In this document: piece by piece, positions 1 through 6,617 of the stretch
How the letters are laid out: each line of letters opens with the position of its first letter
Numbering within the stretch: position 1 is the stretch's first letter
Source of the DNA: Candidatus Beckwithbacteria bacterium
GTDB lineage: Bacteria; Patescibacteriota; Microgenomatia; UBA1400; UBA1449
DNA: 17,640 nt
Assembly: GCA_012798485.1 (NCBI GenBank)
Contig: JAAZND010000060.1
Location: forward strand, 1 to 17,640
Direction of reading: 5' to 3'
The notes under the pieces: model-generated
The model's database searches: none
The model's input: only the letters and a program-made list of their open reading frames with translations
Told to the model about the DNA's origin: nothing
Program-made: the position numbers and the translations under genes

Positions 1-87
1 AATATCTAACGCAAAATATCTAAGTAATTGTCTAAATTTTTGCTCCGAAATATGCGCAAGTTTCTTATATCTATTTTTATTTGTCAT
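1..87 (-). CDS. IS1595-like transposase, N-terminal fragment (cut by window edge)
   Basis: The minus strand from the ATG at 85-87 reads 29 codons without a stop to the window edge. The residues around HISEQKFRQLLRYFALDI resemble the start of IS1595-family transposases, where a conserved ISEAKFR-type segment precedes a helix-turn-helix. These enzymes move an insertion sequence by cut-and-paste using a DDE/DDN domain, which lies outside the window. The transposase runs away from the kinase gene, so the end of the element should lie between its start and position 143. I could not define the terminal inverted repeat. The family call rests on only 29 residues remembered from the family. Confidence 0.6.
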   Translation of the reverse strand, partial: MTNKNRYKKLAHISEQKFRQLLRYFALDI

Positions 88-143
88 GACTTGATTTTAT
101 ACCGTTTTTATATGGTTAAACTAGTCATGAACCAAAAATTATT

Positions 144-1171
144 ATGCTAGAAATTGGTGAATTAAAACCCATTCCTCAAACCAATATATTTTATCCATTA
201 AGAAATTTATTACAATCTTTATATTTTAGGTTTTTACCTCCTGATATGTCTCCCTCATCAAAACCTGATCTTGGTATTTTAGAAAAAAAAGGTTGGCATG
301 AAGAAGGAAAACGCTATAAATTAATTGAAGATATCGCTAAAGGTGGATTTGCCACAATTTATCTCGGTAAAGACGAAAAATTAGATAGACTAGTTGCTAT
401 CAAATATTCTCCTTTAAAAGATTCTAATGATCATCAACTATATGCTGAAGCAGTTGTCACAGGTCGCTTAGATCAACATCCTAAAATTATTAGAATACTT
501 GACTATTCTGAAACTAAAATAGGTGAAGAAAAATTTGCTGTTATTGTGATGGAATATTTAAATCCTCAAACACATCCCAATTTACAGCAATTATTAGCCC
601 CAGATTTACTAAAATCATTACAAGAAAAAAAATAGATTTAAATATAAATAAAGAATTAGTTATCAGTATCACTAAACAAATAGCAGAGGTTTTAGAATAT
701 TTGCATCAATTAGGTATCTATCATCGAGATTTAAAACCAACAAATATTTTTTTTGATATAGAAGCAAAACAAATTAAATTAGGAGATTTTGGTAGTGCTA
801 ATTTAATATTAGGCGAAATAATTACAGGAACCCCAGATTATGTTGATCCTAAAGTTTTTTTAGGAGAAACTAAACCCAGTATAAAATCTGAAATATATTC
901 TCTGATACAGATTTTATTATTTTTAGTTAATGGGACTTTAGATATTCATGAAGCTAAAACAATTCCGGATGGAGAAGATAAATGGGAAGTAATCGCCAGA
1001 CATAAAAACTTAACTTCAGCTAAAATCGAAACAGATGAAGATCTAAAAAAGAGATTAGAAAGGTTCGGTATTAATCGTGAGCAATTTATAAGAATTTTAA
1101 AAAGAGGTGTTGTAGAAGACAATAGATACGAATCAGTCGAAGCATTTATGCAAGATTTAGAGAAGCTCTAA
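144..1171 (+). pseudogene. Hanks-type serine/threonine protein kinase, split by a -1 frame change at an A8 run
   Basis: Two reading frames together make one eukaryotic-like protein kinase of about 342 residues. The first frame (144-635) holds the glycine-rich loop IAKGGFATIY (residues 64-73), the ATP-binding lysine in VAIK (K87) and a likely helix-C glutamate. It stops at TAG 633-635, straight after eight As (625-632). The other frame is open across the same point and continues with helical sequence, then HRDLKPTN (catalytic loop), DFG, GTPDYVDPK (activation segment) and the C-terminal NRYES motif, ending at 1171. Slipping back one base on the A run joins the halves exactly. No membrane segment or extracellular sensor follows, so it looks like a soluble kinase. 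The APE-type glutamate is replaced by lysine (DPK). The start at 144 is uncertain; ATG 246 is an alternative. The break may be a true mutation, a homopolymer sequencing error, or rescued by slippage. Confidence 0.85.
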
Positions 1172-1893
1172 TTACTATAACTAACTTCAATTTTTTTGAC
1201 AGTTTTATTTCCAGCTTCATCCGAAGCTATAATTTCTATGCTATTTGTCCCTTCATTAAGTTTGATTTTTTTGGCAAAATTACCCTCATTATCAACTACC
1301 ACAATATTGCCGTTGACTTTGACGCTGACTTTTTCATCATCAGTTTTTCCACCAACCACAATTTCTCTTTCTTCATAATAAAAAGCCTGACCATCTTTGG
1401 GAATTAAAATTTCTAGAGAAGGAGCTTTGCTATCAGAAATAATCAAAGCTTTAGTAGAAGGTTTGCTTTCGTTTCCCGATGGATCAGTCGCTACAGCATG
1501 AAACTCATTTTCACCTTGTGAAAGATAAACATTTTCAAAGTTAAATTGACCATCAGTGCCGGTGACAACTTCCTGATCTTCTTCATTGTTTTTATAAAGT
1601 ACTACAGTAGAAGCCGGCTCTGCGTTGCCTTTGAGTGAAATTTTAGCGCTCGGCGTAGCTTCAAAGTCAGTATAAATCCTTGGCGCAGCAGGAGCAATTG
1701 TATCTTTATTATCAATAGCTTGAGATGAAGATTTCACATCACCAACTAGTGTCGCCAGTTTGATAAACAAAGGCACTCCTAGAAAAATCAAAAGACCAAT
1801 AAAAGCAATGGAAAGTAAAATAAAAAGAATAGCTTGCTGACTATTTTTGCGATCCTGAATTTGGGCAAGACGACTACTGGTACGACTTTTCAT
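1168..1893 (-). CDS. Membrane-anchored protein with bacterial Ig-like domains
   Basis: Starting from ATG 1893 the protein has 241 residues (a TTG five codons upstream is possible but less likely). A charged N-terminus is followed by one strong membrane segment (about residues 21-46) and then an extracellular region rich in beta-strand pattern. Two Ig-like units are visible: one with SLKGNAEPASTVVLY and DGQFNFENVYL...GENEFHAVATDPSGNES, the other with VKVNGNIVVVDNEGNF and EGTNSIEIIASDEAGN. These GEN/EGTN-A-D-AGN signatures are typical of glucodextranase-B-like or Big domains on surface proteins. No catalytic motif is visible, so a role in the cell envelope or adhesion is inferred. The stop codon overlaps the convergent kinase end by four bases. 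No Shine-Dalgarno is seen. Confidence 0.75.
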   Translation of the reverse strand: MKSRTSSRLAQIQDRKNSQQAILFILLSIAFIGLLIFLGVPLFIKLATLVGDVKSSSQAIDNKDTIAPAAPRIYTDFEATPSAKISLKGNAEPASTVVLYKNNEEDQEVVTGTDGQFNFENVYLSQGENEFHAVATDPSGNESKPSTKALIISDSKAPSLEILIPKDGQAFYYEEREIVVGGKTDDEKVSVKVNGNIVVVDNEGNFAKKIKLNEGTNSIEIIASDEAGNKTVKKIEVSYSN

Positions 1894-1941
1894 AATTTTA
1901 TTATGCAATTTTTTATGTAAAAATCAAGAAGAAACAATATG

Positions 1942-2014
1942 AGCCGTCTCCGAGGATCGAACTCGGGACCTCTCGCTTACGAAGCGAATGCTCTACCAAC
2001 TGAGCTAAGACGGC
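1942..2014 (-). tRNA. tRNA-Thr (anticodon CGU)
   Basis: The minus strand folds into a full 73-nt cloverleaf. The acceptor pairs GCCGTCT with AGACGGC; the D arm is GCTCAGTTGGTAGAGC; the anticodon stem TTCGC/GCGAG encloses loop TTCGTAA (anticodon CGT, reading ACG); and the T arm is CCGAG-TTCGATC-CTCGG. The discriminator is T and no CCA is encoded, so CCA must be added enzymatically. The 5' end lies only three bases after the stop codon of the gene at 2018-2431, so it is probably processed from a shared transcript. Confidence 0.95.
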
Positions 2015-2017
2015 AAA

Positions 2018-2431
2018 TTAAAACTCTGCTTTTCTAAACCAAGGAAAAGGTAATAAATTATTAGCACATTTTTCGGTTAAATTCCAAAAACGATTAAAAC
2101 CATTGGCTTCTATCGGATTATTTTCAACCAATTCTGGATATTCTTTTTTTAGGGCTTTGGAGCAAATAGCAGAAGCTTCAAAATAAGCCAGATTTGAATA
2201 GATAAAGCTCAAACTGAAAGCCAGTATTATAGTCAAAAAGGCAAGCAAAATTTTCTCAAAAAATCTTTTTTTGGTTAAAAAATAAACGAGAATAAAAGTT
2301 GGCAAAGCACTAAAAGCGCTTAGATTAAGCCAGTTAGTTTTTATCACATTTGTTGATTCTACCAAATAAAAAAAGCTTAGATAAAAAAATATTCCCCACA
2401 AAACTGGTTTATTACTAAAGTTAATTTTCAT
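2018..2431 (-). CDS. Small hypothetical membrane protein
   Basis: This 137-residue protein is not recognised. Three hydrophobic stretches are visible: VLWGIFFYLSFFYLV near the start, LSAFSALPTFILVYFL in the middle and ILLAFLTIILAFSLSFIYS. A C-terminal region of about 50 residues with two cysteines (in AICSK and EKCANN) follows. The stretch SAICSKALKKEYPEL looks like the start of a soluble domain after the last helix. It starts 15 bases after the stop of the upstream gene at 2447-2782 and probably shares its transcript, with tRNA-Thr directly behind it. No Shine-Dalgarno precedes the ATG, fitting translation coupling. The function cannot be assigned. Confidence 0.6.
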   Translation of the reverse strand: MKINFSNKPVLWGIFFYLSFFYLVESTNVIKTNWLNLSAFSALPTFILVYFLTKKRFFEKILLAFLTIILAFSLSFIYSNLAYFEASAICSKALKKEYPELVENNPIEANGFNRFWNLTEKCANNLLPFPWFRKAEF

Positions 2432-2446
2432 AATATTTTTTAAAAT

Positions 2447-2782
2447 TTATTTTTGGTATTTTTCAATCACAGTAGATTTATAGTTTTTCAATGATTCCTG
2501 ATTCAAATCCAACAGGCACAAATTATAAAGATCAGTTTCTACATCAATGCCTATTTCCCATTTTTGTCCTTCTGGACTAAAGATATTTGAAGAAGCTTTA
2601 GCTTTGTCAGTTTTTTGAATGGTTCTTAGATAACTCTGGGCAAAATCGGTACACATTCTTTGTTTGCTTTGATAAACCCTTCCATTATCTTCAATATCAT
2701 TTTGATAAAACGAATAGCCAAAACAAACTCCAATTATCACCAAGATAGAAATTAAAATCAAAAGCAATTTTTTATTTAACAT
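2447..2782 (-). CDS. Small single-pass membrane or exported protein, unknown function
   Basis: This 111-residue protein has a positively charged start (MLNKK), one hydrophobic helix (about residues 5-26) and an outward-facing polar domain of about 85 residues. Two cysteines sit in that domain (in RMCTDF and NLCLLDL), which could form a disulfide. No lipobox or catalytic motif is visible. An AAGG stands about six bases before the ATG. It is first in a two-gene unit with the three-helix protein downstream, and shares its strand with erm, which ends 160 bases upstream. The family is not recognised. Confidence 0.6.
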   Translation of the reverse strand: MLNKKLLLILISILVIIGVCFGYSFYQNDIEDNGRVYQSKQRMCTDFAQSYLRTIQKTDKAKASSNIFSPEGQKWEIGIDVETDLYNLCLLDLNQESLKNYKSTVIEKYQK

Positions 2783-2818
2783 TTTTGCCTTTCTGAAAAT
2801 ATAAAAATATTTCTCTTA

Positions 2819-2861
2819 ATTTTAACACAAATCAGTGTTTTCTAGCCAATTCTTACTGATT
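2819..2861 (-). promoter_or_regulatory. Extended -10 promoter with upstream inverted repeat
   Basis: On the minus strand TGTTAAAAT (2827-2819) is an extended -10 element upstream of the 2447-2782 gene. A perfect 7-bp inverted repeat, AATCAGT (2830-2836) and ACTGATT (2855-2861), lies across the region where a -35 or activator would sit, so it could be an operator. The rest of the 160-base gap to erm holds nothing clear. Confidence 0.4.
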
Positions 2862-2942
2862 CTTGTGCGCTTAATTTTACTCAATTTTGCCTGTTGTTTT
2901 TGTAAGTGAACATAAGATCCTTTGATTATCTTTTTTTTCAAG

Positions 2943-3722
2943 CTAGTAGTTGAACCTAGAAAATAAGCAAAAAGCTGCAAGCCATTGCATTTGAGTCAGT
3001 TGCGTAGGCAAAGCTTGATAAGCAAATTTTAAATTTTGCGAAATATAGCGGTATTCGCTTTTGGTAAAAATATGCCTTAATCCTTGGGCTAAAGTGGGAG
3101 CAAAACTATTGAAAGCAAAACTGACAAAATCAAAATATAATTCACGATTAAAATTTTTTACCAAAGGAATTTTCCTTTTTTTAATTACCAGACTCACCAC
3201 CTCCACTTTTGGCATAGGACGGAAATGAAATTTTTTTAAATAATGTCTGATTTTGAAACTAAACCAAGGATAATATAAAACAGAAACTTGATTGATTTTA
3301 GGTTTGCCCAGCCATCTTTGCGCTGTTTCTTTTTGGATAATTAAAAAGGCTTTTGCAGGTGAATTTTTCACTTCTAAAATTTTTCTTAAAATATCAGCGC
3401 TAATACGGAAAGGAATATTGACAAAAATAACATATTCAGAATAAGGTAAAGGCAGTCTTAGAAAATCGCCATAAATAAATTCAAGATTTTTGAAATGCTG
3501 CAATCTGCTTTTAGTTTGGGTTAAAAGCTTTTTATCAATTTCTATGGTTTTGACTTTAGCACACTCCAAAGCTAAAGCTTGAGTAATAATCCCATTGCCA
3601 CAGCCAATTTCATAAACTAGATCTTTGTTAGTCAGGCCAAAATCTGCTATCAGCTTTTTGACTAGCTTTTTATCAGTAAGAAAATTTTGCGAATAGAGTT
3701 TTGATTTTAAATTTTTATTCAT
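2943..3722 (-). CDS. erm: Erm-type rRNA adenine N6-methyltransferase
   Basis: This 259-residue protein belongs to the KsgA/Erm family of SAM-dependent rRNA adenine N6-methyltransferases. The sequence shows SQNFLTD near the start, motif I EIGCGNGIIT (residues 38-47), the acidic EID (61-63), GDF (85-87) and the catalytic NIPF (102-105). KsgA enzymes normally have NLPY at that position, while Erm enzymes have NIPY or NIPF. The C-terminal helical part (FAPTLAQGLRHIFTK...LTQMQWLAAF) also fits Erm. Known Erm proteins methylate 23S rRNA A2058 and confer macrolide-lincosamide-streptogramin B resistance. The ATG has no Shine-Dalgarno and lies behind a long leader containing a terminator hairpin, a layout typical of inducible erm genes. 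KsgA/Dim1 is the alternative but less likely. Confidence 0.8.
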   Translation of the reverse strand: MNKNLKSKLYSQNFLTDKKLVKKLIADFGLTNKDLVYEIGCGNGIITQALALECAKVKTIEIDKKLLTQTKSRLQHFKNLEFIYGDFLRLPLPYSEYVIFVNIPFRISADILRKILEVKNSPAKAFLIIQKETAQRWLGKPKINQVSVLYYPWFSFKIRHYLKKFHFRPMPKVEVVSLVIKKRKIPLVKNFNRELYFDFVSFAFNSFAPTLAQGLRHIFTKSEYRYISQNLKFAYQALPTQLTQMQWLAAFCLFSRFNY

Positions 3723-3899
3723 TTTATTAATATTAATTTAGTAAATTAAGTATAAAAATACCAGCTCCATGGCTGGTATTGTCCAAAAATTGGCACAAAA
3801 AAAACACCAAATATCTCAGCAATGCACCAGAACCATTTCCTTAAAAAAGGAAAATATATGCAAACACGTAGCTAGATAGTTGATGTTACGTTTATCATC
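3723..3899 (-). promoter_or_regulatory. Long erm leader RNA with two tiny reading frames (possible attenuator)
   Basis: From the promoter at 3906-3933, transcription should start near 3899, giving a leader of about 177 nt. The first AUG (3898-3896) is almost at the 5' end and opens MINVTSTI-stop (3898-3872). A second frame, MVLVHC-stop (3836-3816), follows an AAGGAA placed very close to its AUG. Within that second frame CUGGU (3830-3826) could pair with ACCAG in the 5' arm of the terminator at 3751-3780, so mutually exclusive folds are possible. Erm genes elsewhere are controlled by drug-stalled ribosomes on such leader peptides. Translation of either frame is inferred. Confidence 0.5.
3751..3780 (-). 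terminator. Intrinsic terminator/attenuator hairpin before erm
   Basis: AATACCAGC (3757-3765) and GCTGGTATT (3772-3780) form a perfect 9-bp stem with a six-base loop. On the minus strand the stem runs into TTTTTATACTT, a U-rich tract. It lies between the erm promoter and the erm ATG, so it would stop transcription before the gene unless overcome. On the plus strand no T-run follows. Confidence 0.65.
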
Positions 3900-3905
3900 C
3901 TTTTT

Positions 3906-3933
3906 AATATAACAAATAATCTTGAAAAGTCAA
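3906..3933 (-). promoter_or_regulatory. Sigma70-type promoter for erm
   Basis: On the minus strand TTGACT (3933-3928) and TATATT (3911-3906) are separated by 16 bases, close to the sigma70 consensus. The predicted start is near 3899, upstream of the erm leader. Confidence 0.65.
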
Positions 3934-3993
3934 CTTTAAATTGAATTTAAGCTAAAATTTTCCTTTCTCATCATTACAAGGTAAAATAAAAAT

Positions 3994-5160
3994 ATGATTC
4001 AAAAAATTCTATTTATTCTTGGAGGTTTTTTAACTGGTTTATTTTTAAGCTATTGGCTTGTTTTTCACCCTTCGCTTCAATTTAATTTTTCTGGTGATAA
4101 TAAAAAAACTATCCAGATCGAAATTCCCCAAAAGCAAATTATTGGTTTTTTACCTTACTGGCTAATTGATAAAGCCAAAGCTGATTACAGTGAATATATT
4201 ACGACATTGACCTATTTCGGACTCACAATTAATAAAGACGGCACAATCATGAAAAAAACCAACCCGCAAGAGACTGAACCAGGTTGGAATGATTTACAAA
4301 AAGGAAAACTTGATTCAATTTTTAAGACCGCCAAAGAAAAAAAATTAAAACTCTCTCTATTAGTTTTTAGCGGCAACCATGACTCCATTAATGAACTAAT
4401 TAGTAAGCCCGAAGAACATGCTCACAATTTGACCCAAGAAGTTATCCCGATTATGCAGCAATACGGTTTTACCGATCTTAATCTTGATATTGAAAGTATT
4501 AAGCAGGCTTCAGAAAGCGCCAGGTTAAATTTCACTCAATTTGCTCAAGTGATAAAACAAGACTTAGATAAAGCTCAAATTGGAAGTCTAACTATCGATA
4601 TCACTGGCAGCGATCTTATCAAACAAAACCTGATTAATCCCCAAAGTATTGTGAGTATTGCCGATTATGTAGTGTTAATGGGCTACGATTATCACTATAT
4701 GGGCTCATTTGTCACTGGGGCTGTGGCGCCACTAGCTGGAGCAGAAACAAGTTTAGAATATGACGTGCAAACTGCTGTGGGCAAAATGGAGCAAATTATG
4801 CCTGTCTCAAAAATTATTCTTGGATTACCTCTTTATGGCTATGAATGGGAAACAATAAATGAAAATCCAAACTCTGCAGTCATTCCCAGTTCTGGCTTAA
4901 CAGCCAGCAATCAACGCATTGAAGACTTTCTTAGTAAATGTTCCAGTTGTAGTGCTCAGCGTAATTTTCTTACTCAGGAATCTTCTCTAATCTATAAAGA
5001 TCAACAAACAGGAACCTACCATCAAATGTTTTATCCTGATGAAATCTCTACCACTGCCAAAGTAAATTTTGCCAAAGAACAGGATCTTGGCGGTTTGGCT
5101 CTCTGGGCTTTGGGCTACGAAGGCAGAACTATTCTTGAACCATTGAAGGATTATAAGTAA
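3994..5160 (+). CDS. Membrane-anchored GH18 (chitinase/YaaH-like) glycoside hydrolase
   Basis: This 388-residue protein has an N-terminal signal anchor (about residues 4-24) and a TIM-barrel domain of glycoside hydrolase family 18 type. Visible marks are IIGFLPYW at the first strand (residues 49-56), the catalytic-strand segment TDLNLDIES (160-168) with the acid/base glutamate E167 and D165, LMGYDYHY (228-235) matching the MxYDY motif, and ILGLPLYGYEW. The DxxDxDxE motif is degenerate: the first D is T160 and the second is N163. Family members cleave beta-1,4-GlcNAc polymers, and YaaH-like proteins act on cell wall glycan, so an outward-facing enzyme or glycan binder is inferred. An AAGG lies about a dozen bases before the ATG. 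It is divergent from erm, and the region between the two has no second convincing promoter. Confidence 0.85.
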   Translation: MIQKILFILGGFLTGLFLSYWLVFHPSLQFNFSGDNKKTIQIEIPQKQIIGFLPYWLIDKAKADYSEYITTLTYFGLTINKDGTIMKKTNPQETEPGWNDLQKGKLDSIFKTAKEKKLKLSLLVFSGNHDSINELISKPEEHAHNLTQEVIPIMQQYGFTDLNLDIESIKQASESARLNFTQFAQVIKQDLDKAQIGSLTIDITGSDLIKQNLINPQSIVSIADYVVLMGYDYHYMGSFVTGAVAPLAGAETSLEYDVQTAVGKMEQIMPVSKIILGLPLYGYEWETINENPNSAVIPSSGLTASNQRIEDFLSKCSSCSAQRNFLTQESSLIYKDQQTGTYHQMFYPDEISTTAKVNFAKEQDLGGLALWALGYEGRTILEPLKDYK

Positions 5161-5238
5161 ATTTGATTTTCACTCTTTGTCATTCTCGACTTGGCTTTGA
5201 TGAATATCAAATGCGACGGCCGGGATCTATATAAAAAA

Positions 5239-5910
5239 TTATTTAATATCGAAGGTTCTGGTATTATCATCAAAAATAAATTTCTCTCCAGCTTTCAAAG
5301 TCACAACCTGGCTATTATAATCCAGATCATTAAAGGCAATTTTTGCTGATCCACTAGCTATTTTGACAATTATCACTGCTTCGTCTTGAATTTTATCAAT
5401 AATTATTTTGCCTTCATCTTGTTCGATCAATAAATGTAAAATTCTCACCGCAATCGGAGTTTGTCCGACTTTTTGATATTCCACTTGACCTTGAGTTTGC
5501 TCTAATACCAAATTTACAGGCAAAGTTTGAATAAAATTCACTTCACTGGAGGAACCAAGTTTGACCGAAGCAACATTGGTAAACTCAACTTTCACTTCTC
5601 CTTTTTCGCCAGTTTTTAACAATTCTCCTTGCTGAATCATTTGAGGGACAGTAATTGCTGAAGCTTGGGTGGCTATTCGCGATTGCCAAAAAACCTCATT
5701 ATTCAGAGAAGAAATCTGCCCTTGTAAAGAATCTTTGGGAGCTTTATCCAAAGAAAAATTGGAAACGTCAATCGTTTTTTTTACAGAAAGAGGAGACAAT
5801 AAAACTTGAGTTTTATCAGAAGAAAATAGCAAAATATAAGCGACAAATAAAATAATGGCAAACAGAAAAGAGGCAAAAAACAACAAAAGATTGGCAAGAT
5901 AATTTTTCAT
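5239..5910 (-). CDS. FecR-like domain protein with N-terminal membrane anchor
   Basis: The ATG at 5910 is preferred over longer frames because GAGGG lies seven bases upstream and a hydrophobic helix follows at once; the protein is then 223 residues. One membrane segment (about residues 8-32) precedes an external domain. IQQGELLKTGEKGEVKVEFTN...VKLGSSSEVNF resembles the FecR/DUF4115-type beta-barrel fold (GD-xLxTG-xGxaxlxfxdGs-vrLgpnSevei), and LKAGEKFIFDD near the end fits too. FecR proteins in other bacteria regulate sigma factors; many in these small genomes are stand-alone surface proteins, which seems likelier here because no sigma factor is adjacent. A TATAAT at 5921-5926 (minus) lies only ten bases before the ATG, so the mRNA leader would be very short if it is the real -10. 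Confidence 0.7.
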   Translation of the reverse strand: MKNYLANLLLFFASFLFAIILFVAYILLFSSDKTQVLLSPLSVKKTIDVSNFSLDKAPKDSLQGQISSLNNEVFWQSRIATQASAITVPQMIQQGELLKTGEKGEVKVEFTNVASVKLGSSSEVNFIQTLPVNLVLEQTQGQVEYQKVGQTPIAVRILHLLIEQDEGKIIIDKIQDEAVIIVKIASGSAKIAFNDLDYNSQVVTLKAGEKFIFDDNTRTFDIK

Positions 5911-5942
5911 AGTTTCCCTCATTATACTACCACTAAAACAAT

Positions 5943-5970
5943 TTGATCTTTGTCTTAATTTTGCTATATT
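5943..5970 (+). promoter_or_regulatory. Sigma70-type promoter giving a near-leaderless mRNA
   Basis: TTGATC (5943-5948) and TATATT (5965-5970) are 16 bases apart. The ATG of the HD pseudogene begins at 5979, about where transcription would start, so the mRNA would be leaderless. No Shine-Dalgarno is present. Confidence 0.55.
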
Positions 5971-5978
5971 TAAGCTAA

Positions 5979-6603
5979 ATGAATACCAAACAAATTTACG
6001 AAAACTTTCTTCTTCCTCAAAATCTGCAAAAGTATGTGCTTCGTGCAGCCAGTCTTGCATCCATCATTGCCGATCATTGGACAGGAGAAAAAATTGATAA
6101 AAATGCTATTATAAAAGCTTGTCTTTTTCATGATCTTACTAAACCTATGATGTTTGATCTTTCAAAACAATCTCAATTTATCAAATCAAAAGAAGAACTA
6201 GACAATCTTAAAATTTTACAAAAAAGATTGATTGAAAATTACGGCACAGATGAACACAAAGCTACGGTCAAAGCTTGTAAACAACTTGGATTCCCTCCTA
6301 AAGCTTTGCAAATACTTAAAAATTTGCAATGAATTTATACACAAAAACTTATCAAAGCTCACGAATTGAAATCTTTGATCGCTATACATGCGCATCGGAC
6401 CAAAAGGCATTCTTTCCTTACAGTAAAGACTAGAAGATTTAATAAGCAGACGAGCCTGTTCAAATTATGTACAAAATAAAAAAGATGGTGAGGATTTGGA
6501 AAAAATACTAAGCTCAAAAGTTAATATAGATTTAAATAAAATTAATGATGAAGAGATAACTGAAAAGTTTAAAGAATTGCTAAAAATGAATATCATAAAT
6601 TGA
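5979..6603 (+). pseudogene. HD-domain hydrolase, decayed (TGA, frameshift and TAA)
   Basis: The open part (5979-6332) gives 117 residues with an HD motif (ACLFHDLTKPMMFD) and would be short for an HD phosphohydrolase. The same frame continues past TGA 6330-6332 with coherent coding (IYTQKLIKAHELKSLIAI) to about 6386, where TGA would replace a TGG tryptophan. Coding then shifts frame: from ATG 6388 it reads MRIGPKGILSLQ, meets TAA 6424-6426, and continues RLEDLISRR and about 50 further codons of helical sequence to TGA 6601-6603. MRIxPxGILSLxERL matches my recollection of the C-terminal signature of HDIG-type proteins in candidate phyla, which supports reading all pieces as one ancestral gene of about 208 codons. 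The N-terminal fragment may still be made. A promoter lies directly upstream. Confidence 0.75.
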
Positions 6604-6617
6604 TCTATATTAAAAAA

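Noticed and set aside
1196..1378. Plus-strand frame inside the Ig-like protein gene
   Set aside because: It is a low-complexity shadow of the minus-strand gene, which has a convincing domain structure.
2903..2942. Hairpin AAGAT...ATCTT followed by a T-run on the plus strand
   Set aside because: The stem has only five AT-rich pairs and no plus-strand gene lies upstream, so a terminator is not supported.
3755..3840. TPP riboswitch-like words (CTGAGA and GGACAATACCAGC on the minus strand) before erm
   Set aside because: The conserved ACCTGATC segment and the GGGGU/ACCC helix are missing, and erm has no link to thiamine. The similarity is treated as chance within an attenuator-like leader.
5911..6060. 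Longer start for the FecR-like gene (upstream frame to 6060)
   Set aside because: The extension is antisense to the HD gene, and the ATG at 5910 with GAGGG upstream and an immediate membrane helix is far better.
6216..6410. Minus-strand open frame across the HD pseudogene tail
   Set aside because: It is the complement of decayed plus-strand coding sequence (MRIGPKGILSL) and has no ribosome site or plausible protein.
5979..6603. TGA read as an amino acid (alternative genetic code as in Gracilibacteria)
   Set aside because: TGA terminates the HIT, HD and 15713-region genes or their shadows sensibly, TGG is used for Trp everywhere, and the same gene also contains a frameshift and TAA.
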